Both the position numbers and the translations under genes were made by a program. Positions 52,582-62,990 of a stretch of DNA of 64,000 nucleotides are shown piece after piece (within the stretch, counting starts at the first letter, position 1; every line of letters starts with the position of its first letter). Under the pieces are notes generated by a model. That model was given only the letters and a program-made list of their open reading frames with translations. It was not told the DNA's origin and searched no databases. The DNA comes from Isoperla grammatica. Taxonomy: Eukaryota > Arthropoda > Insecta > Plecoptera > Perlodidae. The stretch lies in NCBI GenBank assembly GCA_945910005.1, contig CAMDTW010000344.1:162589-226588 (forward strand), in the 5' to 3' direction.

Positions 52582-55500
52582 TTGAAAAATAAGAATTATA
52601 GGCTGCATTCTTCAAGAGTATAATGAAAATGCATAAATTGAGTTTTTTCGTCGTTTTTGGTTAAAATATGCATAAAATATAGAAATTGGCTGATTTTAGT
52701 CTATCTACCACAAACTTCCAGTTTTAAAAGGAATCTTGCATACGGCTGGGATTCCTAAGGGTTTCAACCAAATTGCACAAATCGTTGTTTTAGAGCGTTT
52801 CAGGCTCCAATAAGCACAATTTGTCCATTTCGTCACATTTCGATAACTTCTATAGAAGTTACACCCTCCGTCGAAAAATAATAATTATAGGTTGCATTCT
52901 TCAAGAGTATAATGAAAATGCATAAATTGAGTTTTTTCGTCGTTTTTGGTTAAAATATGCATAAAAAATAGAAATTGGCTGATTTCAGTCTATCTACCAC
53001 AAACATCCAGTTTTAAGAGGAATCTTGCATACGGCTGGGATTCCTAAGGGTTTCAACCAAATTGTACAAATCGTTGTTTTAGAGCGTTTTAGGCTCCAAT
53101 AAGCACAATTTGTCCATTTCGTCACATTTCGATAACTTCTATAGAAGTTACACCCTCCGTCGAAAAATAAGAATTATAGGTTGCATTCTTCAAGAGTATA
53201 ATGAAAATGCATAAATTGAGTTTTTTCGTCGTTTTTGGTTAAAATATGCATAAAATATAGAAATAGGCTGATTTCAGTCTATCTACCACAAACTTCCAGT
53301 TTTAAGAGGAATCTTGCATACGGCCGGGATTCCTAAGGGTTTCAACCAAAGTTGACAAATCGTTGTTTTAGAGCGTTTCAGGCTCCAATAAGTACAATTT
53401 GTCCATTTCGTCACATTTCGATAACTTCTATAGAAGTAACACCCTCCGTTGAAAAATAAGAATTATAGGCTGCATTCTTCAAGAGTATAATGAAAATGCA
53501 TAAATTGAGTTTTTTCGTCGTTTTTGGTTAAAATATGCATAAAATATAGAAATTGGCTGATTTTAGTCTATCTACCACAAACTTCCAGTTTTAAGAGGAA
53601 TCTTGCATACGGCCGGGATTCGTAAGGGTTTCAACCAAAGTTGACAAATCGTTGTTTTAGAGCGTTTCAGGCTCCAATAAGCACAATTTGTCCATTTCGT
53701 CACATTTCGATAACTTCTATAGAAGGTAAACCCTCCGTTGAAAAATAAGAATAATAGGCTGCATTCTTCAAGAGTATAATGAAAATGCATAAATTGAGTT
53801 TTTTCGTCGTTTTTGGTTAAAATATGCATAAAATATAGAAATTGGCTGATTTTAGTCTATCTACCACAAACTTCCAGTTTTAAGAGGAATCTTGCATACG
53901 GCTGGGATTCCTAAGGGTTTCAACCAAATTGCACAAATCGTTGTTTTAGAGCGTTTCAGGCTCCAATAAGCACAATTTGTCCATTTCGTCACATTTCGAT
54001 AACTTCTATAGAAGTTACACCCTCCGTCGAAAAATAAGAATTATAGGTTGCATTCTTCAAGAGTATAATGAAAATGCATAAATTGAGTTTTTTCGTCGTT
54101 TTTGGTTAAAATATGCATACAAAATAGAAATTGGCTGATTTCAGTCCATCTACCACAAACTTCCAGTTTTAAGAGGAATCTTGCATACGGCCGGGATTCC
54201 TAAGGGTTTCAACCAAAGTTGACAAATCGTTGTTTCAGAGAGTTTCAGGCTCAAATAAGCACAATTTGTCCATTTCGTCACATTTCGATAACTTCTATAG
54301 AAGTTACACCCTCCGTTGAAAAATAAGAATTATAGGCTGCATTCTTCAAGAGTATAATGAAAATGCATAAATTGAGTTTTTTTGTCGTTTTTGGTTAAAA
54401 TATGCATAAAATATAGAAATTGGCTTATTTCAGTCTATCTACCACAAACTTCCAGTTTTAAGAGGAATCTTGCATACGGCCGGGATTCCTAAGGGTTTCA
54501 ACCAAAGTTGACAAATCGTTGTTTTAGAGCGTTTCAGGCTCCAATAAGCACAATTTGTCCATTTCGTCACATTTCGATATTTTCTATAGAAGTTACACCC
54601 TCCGTCGAAAAATAAGAATTATAGGTTGCATTCTTCAAGAGTATAATAAAAATGCATAACTTGAGTTTTTTCGTCGTTTTTGGTTGAAATATGCCTAAAA
54701 AATAGAAATTGGCTGATTTCAGTCTATCTACCACAAACTTCCAGTTTTAAGAGGAATCTTGCATACGGCCGGGATTCCTAAGGGTTTCAACCAAAGTTGA
54801 CAAATCGTTGTTTTAGAGCGTTTCAGGCTCCAATAAGCACAATTTGTCCATTTCGTCACATTTCGATAACTTCTATAGAAGTAACACCTCTCCGTTGAAA
54901 AATAAGAATTATAGGCTGCATTCTTCAAGAGTATAATAAAAATGCATAAATTGAGTTTTTTCGTCGTTTTTGGTTAAAATATGCATAAAATATAGAAATT
55001 GGCTGATTTTAGTCTATCTACCACAAACTTCCAGTTTACAGAGGAATCTTGCATACGGCTGGGATTCCTAAGGGTTTCAACCAAATTGCACAAATCGTTG
55101 TTTAAGAGCGTTTCAGGCTCCAATAAGCACAATTTGTCCATTTCGTCACATTTCGATAACTTCTATAGAAGTTACACCCTCCGTTGAAATATAAGAATTA
55201 TAGGCTGCATTCTTCAAGAGTATAATGAAAATGCATAAATTGAGTTTTTTCGTCGTTTTTGGTTAAAATATGTATAAAATATAGAAATTGGCTGATTTTA
55301 GTCTATCTACCACAAACTTCCAGTTTTAAGAGGAATCTTGCATACGGCTGGGATTCCTAAGGGTTTCAACCAAATTGCACAAATCGTTGTTTTAGAGCGT
55401 TTCAGGCTCCAATAAGCACAATTTGTCCATTTCGTCACATTTCGATAACTTCTATAGAAGTTACACCCTCCGTCGAAAAATAAGAATTATAGGTTGCATT

Positions 55501-58072
55501 CTTCAAGAGTATAATGAAAATGCATAAATTGAGTTTTTTCGTCGTTTTTTGTTAAAATATGCATAAAAAATAGAAATTGGCTGATTTCAGTCTATCTACC
55601 ACAAACTTCCAGTTTTAAGAGGAATCTTGCATACGGCCGGGTTTCCTAAGGGTTTCAACCAAAGATGAAAATCGTTGTTTTAGAGCGTTTCAGGCTCCAA
55701 TAAGCACAATTTGTCCATTTCGTCACATTTCGATAACTTCTATAGAAGTTACACCCTCCGTCGAAAAATAAGAATTATAGGTTGCATTCTTCAAGAGTAT
55801 AATGAAAATGCATAAATTGAGTTTTTTCGTCGTTTTTGGTTAAAATATGCATAAAAAATAGAAATTGGCTGATTTCAGTCTATCTACCACAAACTTCCAG
55901 TTTGAAAAGGAATCTTGCATACGGCCGGGATTCCTAAAGGTTTCAACCAAAGTTGACAAATCGTTGTTTTAGAGAGTTTTAGGCTCAAATAAGCACAATT
56001 TGTCCATTTCGTCACATTTCGATAACTTCTATAGAAGTTACACCCTCCGTTGAAAAATAAGAATTATAGGCTGCATTCTTCAAGAGTATAATGAAAATGC
56101 ATAAATTGAGTTTTTTTCGTCGTTTTTGGTTAAAATATGCATAAAATATAGAAATTGGCTGATTTCAGTCTATCTACCACAAACTTCCAGTTTTAAGAGG
56201 AATCTTGCATACGGCCGGGATTCCTAAGGGTTTCAACTAAAGTTGACAAATCGTTGTTTTAGAGCGTTTCAGGCTCCAATAAGCACAATTTGTCCATTTC
56301 GTCACGTTTCGATAACTACTTTAGAAGTTACAACAACCGTTGAAAAATAATAATGTTAGTGTGCATTCTGAAAGAGTATTATGAAAATGCATAAATTGAG
56401 TTTTTTGGTCGTTTTTGGTTAAAATATGCATAAAATATAGAAATTGGCTGATTTAAGTCTATCTACCACAAACTTCCAGTTTTAAGAGGAATCTTGCATA
56501 CGGCCGGGATTCCTAAGGGTTTCAACCAAAGTTGACAAATCGTTGTTTTAGAGCGTTTCAGGCTCCAATAAGCACAAATTGTCCATTTTGTCACATTTCG
56601 ATAACTTCTATAGAAGTTACACCCTCCGTTGAAAAATAAGAATTATAGGCTGCATTCTTCAAGAGTATAATGAAAATGCATAAATTGAGTTTTTTCGTCG
56701 TTTTTGGTTAAAATTTGCATAAAATATAGAAATTGGCTGATTTTAGTCTATCTACCACAAACTTCCAGTTTTAAGAGGAATCTTGCATACGGCTGGGATT
56801 CCTAAGGGTTTCAACCAAATTGCACAAATCGTTTGTTTTAGAGCGTTTCCGGCTCCAATAAGCACAATTTGTCCATTTCGTCACATTTCGATAACTTCTA
56901 TAGAAGTTACACCCTCCGTCGAAAAATAAGAATTATAGGTTGCATTATTCAGGAGTATAATGAAAATGCATAAATTGAGTTTTTTCGTCGTTTTTGGTTA
57001 AAATATGCATAAAAAATAGAAATTGGCTGATTTCAGTCTATCTACCACAAACTTCCAGTTTTAAGAGGAATCTTGCATACGGCCGGGATTCCTAAGGGTT
57101 TCAACCAAAGTTGACAAATCGTTGTTTTAGAGCGTTTCAGGCTCCAATTAGCACAATTTGTCCATTTCGTCACATTTCGATAATTTCTATAGAAGTTACA
57201 CCCTCCGTCGAAAAATAATAATTATAGGTTGCATTCTTCAAGAGTATAATGAAAATGCATAAATTGAGTTTTTTCGTCGTTTTTGGTTAAAATATGAATA
57301 AAAAATAGAAATTGGCTGATTTCAGTCTATCTACCACAAACTTCCAGTTTTAATAGGAATCTTGCATACGGCCGGGATTCCTAAGGGTTTCAACCAAAAA
57401 TGACAAATCGTTGTTTTAGAGCGTTTCAGGCTCCAATAAGCACAATTTGTCCATTTCGTCACATTTCGATAACTTCTATAGAAGTAACACCCTCCGTTGA
57501 AAAATAAGAATTATAGGCTGCATTCTTCAAGAGTATAATGAAAATGCATAAATTGAGTTTTTTCGTCGTTTTTGGTTAAAATATGCATAAAATATAGAAA
57601 TTGGCTGATTTTAGTCTATCTACCACAAACTTCCAGTTTTAAGAGGAATCTTGCATACGGCTGGGATTCCTAAGGGTTTCAACCAAATTGCACAAATCGT
57701 TGTTTTAGAGCGTTTCAGGCTCCAATAAGCACAATTTGTCCATTTCGTCACATTTCGATAACTTCTATAGAAGTTACACCCTCCGTCGAAAAATAAGAAT
57801 TATAGGTTGCATTCTTCAAGAGTATAATGAAAATGCATCAATTGATTTTTTTCGTCGTTTTTGGTTAAAAATATGCATAAAAAATAGAAATTGGCTGATT
57901 TCAGTCTATCTACCACAAACTTCCAGTTTTAAGAGGAATCTTGCATACGGCCGGATTCCTAAGGGTTTCAACCAAAGTTGACAAATCGTTGTTTTAGAGC
58001 GTTTCAGGCTCCAATAAGCACAATTTGTCCATTTCGTCATATTTCGATAACTTCTATAGAGTTACACCTCCG
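52582..58072. repeat. 19-monomer HOR, copy 2, with a substituted segment
   Basis: The first three monomers (ttttaaaagg; acatccag; aaataggctg/aagtacaat) and steps 8-16 (F D A B' G H E A B) match copy 1 at +5491 bp. Steps 4-7 (53449-54604) do not: they carry aataataggctgc, tttcagagag, gtttttttgtcg, cttatttcag and gatattttc, which are markers of steps 16-20 of the 21-mer at 1-11.5 kb. The D monomer here has the full tttacagagg instead of copy 1's deletion. Steps 17-19 are B (aaaaatgac), A, B rather than three B. This looks like replacement of a segment by exchange with a 21-mer-like block. Confidence 0.88.
54895..57207. repeat. Core octamer (copy 7)
   Basis: Complete module in copy 2 of the 19-mer, with an intact D. 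Same private markers in E, A and B as copy 6. The A monomer has an extra T (cgtttgttt near 56831). Confidence 0.88.
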
Positions 58073-61000
58073 TTGAAAAATAAGAATTATAGGCTGCATT
58101 CTTCAAGAGTATAATGAAAATGCATAAATTGAGTTTTTTCGTCGTTTTTGGTTAAAATATGCATAAAATATAGAAATTGGCTGATTTTAGTCTATCTACC
58201 ACAAACTTCCAGTTTTAAAAGGAATCTTGCATACGGCTGGGATTCCTAATGGGTTTCAACCAAATTGCACAAATCGTTGTTTTAGAGCGTTTCAGGCTCC
58301 AATAAGCACAATTTGTCCATTTCGTCACATTTCGATAACTTCTATAGAAGTTACACCCTCCGTCGAAAAATAATAATTATAGGTTGCATTTCTTCAAGAG
58401 TATAAGAAAATGCATAAATTGAGTTTTTTCGTCGTTTTGGTTAAAATATGCATAAAAAATAGAAATTGGCTGATTTTAGTCTATCTACCACAAACATCCA
58501 GTTTTAAGAGGAAATCTTGCATACGGCTGGGATTCCTAAGGGTTTCAACCAAATTGCACAAATCGTTGTTTTAGGAGCGTTTTAGGCTTCAATAAGCACA
58601 ATTTGTCCATTTCGTCACATTTCGATAACTTCTATAGAAGTTTCACCCTCCGTCGAAAATAAGAATTATAGGTTGCATTCTTCAAGAGTATAATGAAAAT
58701 GCATAAATTGAGTTTTTTCGTCGTTTTGGTTAAAATATGCATAAAATATAGAAATAGGCTGATTTCAGTCTATCTACCACAAACTTCCAGTTTTAAGAGG
58801 AATCTTGCATACGGCCGGGATTCCTAAGGGTTTCAACCAAAGTTGACAAATTCGTTGTTTTAGAGCGTTTCAGGCTCCAATAAGTACAATTTGTCCATTT
58901 CGTCACATTTCGATAACTTCTATAGAAGTTACACCTCCGTTGAAAATAAGAATTATAGGCTGCATTCTTCAAGAGTATAATGAAAATGCATAAATTGAGT
59001 TTTTCGTCGTTTTGGTTAAAATATGCATAAAATATAGAAATTGGCTGATTTTAGTCTATCTACCACAAACTTCCAGTTTTAAGAGGAATCTTGCATACGG
59101 CTGGGATTCCTAAGGGTTTCAAACCAAATTGCACAAATCGTTGTTTTAGAGAGTTTCAGGCTCCAAAAAGCACAATTTGTCCATTTCGTCACATTTCGAT
59201 AACTTCTATAGAAGTTACACCCTCCGTCGAAAAATACGAATAATAGGTAGGCATTCTTCAAGAGTATAATGAAAATGCATAAATTGAGTTTTTTCGTCGT
59301 CCTTGGTTAAAATATGCATAAAAAATAGAAATTGGCTGATTTCAGTCTATCTACCACAACTTCCAGTTTTAAGAGGAATCTTGCATACGGCTGGGATTCC
59401 CTAAGGGGTTTCAACCAAATTGCACAAAATCGTTGTTTTAGAGCGTTTCAGGCTCCAATAAGCACAATTTGTCCATTTCGTCACATTTCGATAACTTCTA
59501 TAGAAGTTACACCCTCCGTCGAAAAATAAGAATTATAGGTTGCATTCTTCAAGAGTATAATAAAAATGCATAACTTGAGTTTTTTCGTCGTTTTTGGTTG
59601 AAATATGCCTAAAAAATAGAAATTGGCTGATTTCAGTCTATCTACCACAAACTTCCAGTTTTAGAGGAATCTTGCATACGGCCGGGATTCCTAAGGGTTT
59701 CAACCAAAGTTGACAAATCGTTGTTTTAGAGCGTTTCAGGCTCCAATAAGCACAATTTGTCCATTTCGTCACATTTCGATAACTTCTATAGAAGTTACAA
59801 CCCTCCGTTGAAAAATAAGAATTATAGGCTGCATTCTTCAAGAGTATAATAAAAATGCATAAATTGAGTTTTTTCGTCGTTTTTGGTTAAAATATGCATA
59901 AAATATAGAAATGGCTGATTTTAGTCTGTCTACCACAAACTTCCAGTTAAGAGGAATCTTGCATACGGCTGGGATTCCTAAGGGTTTCAACCAAATTGCA
60001 CAAATCGTTGTTTAAGAGCGTTTCAGGCTCCAATAAGCACAATTTGTCCATTTCGTCACATTTCGATAACTTCTATAGAAGTTACACCCTCCGTTGAAAA
60101 ATAAGAATTATAGGCTGCATTCTTCAATAGTATAATGAAAAATGCATAAATTGAGTTTTTTCGTCGTTTTTGGTTAAAATATGTATAAAATATAGAAATT
60201 GGCTGATTTTAGTCTATCTACCACAAACTTCCAGTTTTAAGAGGAATCTTGCATACGGCTGGGATTCCTAAGGGTTTCAACCAAATTGCACAAATCGTTG
60301 TTTTAGAGCGTTTCAGGCTCCAATAAGCACAATTTGTCCATTTCGTCACATTTCGATAACTTCTATAGAAGTTACACCCTCCGTCGAAAAATAAGAATTA
60401 TAGGTTGCATTCTTCAAGAGTATAATGAAAATGCATAAATTGAGTTTTTTCGTCGTTTTTTGTTAAAATATGCATAAAAAATAGAAATTGGCTGATTTCA
60501 GTCTATCTACCACAAACTTCCAGTTTTAAGAGGAATCTTGCATACGGCCGGTTTCCTAAGGGTTTCAACCAAAGTTGAAAATCGTTGTTTTAGAGCGTTT
60601 CAGGCTCCAATAAGCACAATTTGTCCATTTCGTCACATTTCGATAACTTCTATAGAAGTTACACCCTCCGTCGAAAAATAAGAATTATAGGTTGCATTCT
60701 TCAAGAGTATAATGAAAATGCATAAATTGAGTTTTTTCGTCGTTTTTGGTTAAAATATGCATAAAAAATAGAAATTGGCTGATTTCAGTCTATCTACCAC
60801 AAACTTCCAGTTTTAAGAGGAATCTTGCATACGGCCGGGATTCCTAAAGGTTTCAACCAAAGTTGACAAATCGTTGTTTTAGAGAGTTTCAGGCTCAAAT
60901 AAGCACAATTTGTCCATTTCGTCACATTTCGATAACTTCTATAGAAGTTACACCCTCCGTTGAAAAATAAGAATTATAGGCTGCATTCTTCAAGAGTATA

Positions 61001-62990
61001 ATGAAAATGCATAAATTGAGTTTTTTCGTCGTTTTTGGTTAAAATATGCATAAAATATAGAAATTGGCTGATTTTAGTCTATCTACCACAAACTTCCAGT
61101 TTTAAGAGGAATCTTGCATACGGCCGGGATTCCTAAGGGTTTCAACTAAAGTTGACAAATCGTTGTTTTAGAGCGTTTCAGGCTCCAATAAGCACAATTT
61201 GTCCATTTCGTCACGTTTCGATAACTACTTTAGAAGTTACAACAACCGTTGAAAAATAATAATGTTAGTGTGCATTCTGAAAGAGTATTATGAAAATGCA
61301 TAAATTGAGTTTTTTGGTCGTTTTTGGTTAAAATATGCATACAATATAGAAATTGGCTGATTTAAGTCTATCTACCACAAACTTCCAGTTTTAAGAGGAA
61401 TCTTGCATACGGCCGGGATTCCTAAGGGTTTCAAACCAAAGTTGACAAATCGTTGTTTTAGAGCGTTTCAGGCTCCAATAAGCACAAATTGTCCATTTTG
61501 TCACATTTCGATAACTTCTATAGAAGTTACACCTCCGTTGAAAAATAAGAAACTATAGGCTGCATTCTTCAAGAGTATAATGAAAATGCATAAATTGAGT
61601 TTTTTCGTCGTTTTTGGTTAAAATTTGCATAAAAATATAGAAATTGGCTGATTTTAGTCTATCTACCACAAACTTCCAGTTTTAAGAGGAATCTTGCATA
61701 CGGCTGGGATTCCTAAGGGTTTCAACCAAATTGCACAAATCGTTGTTTTAGAGCGTTTCCGGCTCCAATAAGCACAATTTGTCCATTTCGTCACATTTCG
61801 ATAACTTCTATAGAAGTTACACCCTCCGTCGAAAAATAAGAATTATAGGTTGCATTATTCAAGAGTATAATGAAAATGCATAAATTGAGTTTTTTTCGTC
61901 GTTTTTGGTTAAAATATGCATAAAAAATAGAAAATGGCTGATTTCAGTCTATCTACCACAAACTTCCAGTTTTAAGAGGAATCTTGCATACGGCCGGGAT
62001 TCCTAAGGGTTTCAACCAAAGTTGACAAATCGTTGTTTTAGAGCGTTTCAGGCTCCAATAAGCACAATTTGTCCATTTCGTCACATTTCGATAACTTCTA
62101 TAGAAGTTACACCCTCCGTCGAAAAATAAGAATTATAGGTTGCATTCTTCAAGAGTATAATGAAAATGCATAAATTGAGTTTTTTTCGTCGTTTTTGGTT
62201 TAAATATGCATAAAAAATAGAAATTGGCTGATTTCAGTCTATCTACCACAAACTTCCAGTTTTAATAGGAATCTTGCATACGGCCGGGATGCCTAAGGGT
62301 CTCAACCAAAAATGACAAATCGTTGTTTTAGAGCGTTTCAGGCTCCAATAAGCACAATTTGTCCATTTCGTCACATTTCGATAACTTCTATAGAAGTAAC
62401 ACCCTCCGTTGAAAAATAAGAATTATAGGCTGCATTCTTCAAGAGTATAATGAAAATGCATAAATTGAGTTTTTTCGTCGTTTTTGGTTAAAATATGCAT
62501 AAAATATAGAAATTGGCTGATTTTAGTCTATCTACCACAAACTTCCAGTTTTAAGAGGAATCTTGCATACGGCTGGGATTCCTAAGGGTTTCAACCAAAT
62601 TGCACAAATCGTTGTTTTAGAACGTTTCAGGCTCCAATAAGCACAATTTGTCCATTTCGTCACATTTCGATAACTTCTATAGAAGTTACACCCTCCGTCG
62701 GAAAATAAGAATTATCAGGTTGCATTCTTCAAGAGTATAATGAAAATGCATAAATTGAGTTTTTTTCGTCGTTTTTGGTTAAAATATGCATAAAAAATAG
62801 AAATTGGCTGATTTCAGTCTATCTACCACAAACTTCCAGTTTTAAGAGGAATCTTGCATACGGCCGGGATTCTTAAGGGTTTCAACCAAAGTTGACAAAT
62901 CGTTGTTTTAGAGCCGTTTCAGGCTCCAATAAGCACAATTTGTCCATTTCGTCACATTTCGATAACTTCTATAGAAGTTACACCCCTCCG
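58073..62990. repeat. 19-monomer HOR, copy 3, 17 monomers
   Basis: Order: A B/A A* A B/A F D A B' G H E A B B A B. The first five match copy 1 (ttttaaaagg, acatccag, aagtacaat, ccaaaaagc, gtcgtccttgg). The X and B/A monomers expected next are missing, so F at 59519 follows directly. D has copy 1's cagttaagagg deletion, but the last three monomers (B with aaaaatgac, A, B) follow copy 2. Copy 3 therefore combines features private to each of the others. Many 1-bp indels occur here (see findings), so small differences should be treated with care. Confidence 0.86.
59808..62118. repeat. Core octamer (copy 8)
   Basis: Complete module in copy 3 of the 19-mer, D with the cagttaagagg deletion. Several 1-bp indels (gaaaaatgc, gccggtttcc, caaaccaaag, acacctccg, aagaaactat) lie within it and may be errors. 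Confidence 0.86.
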
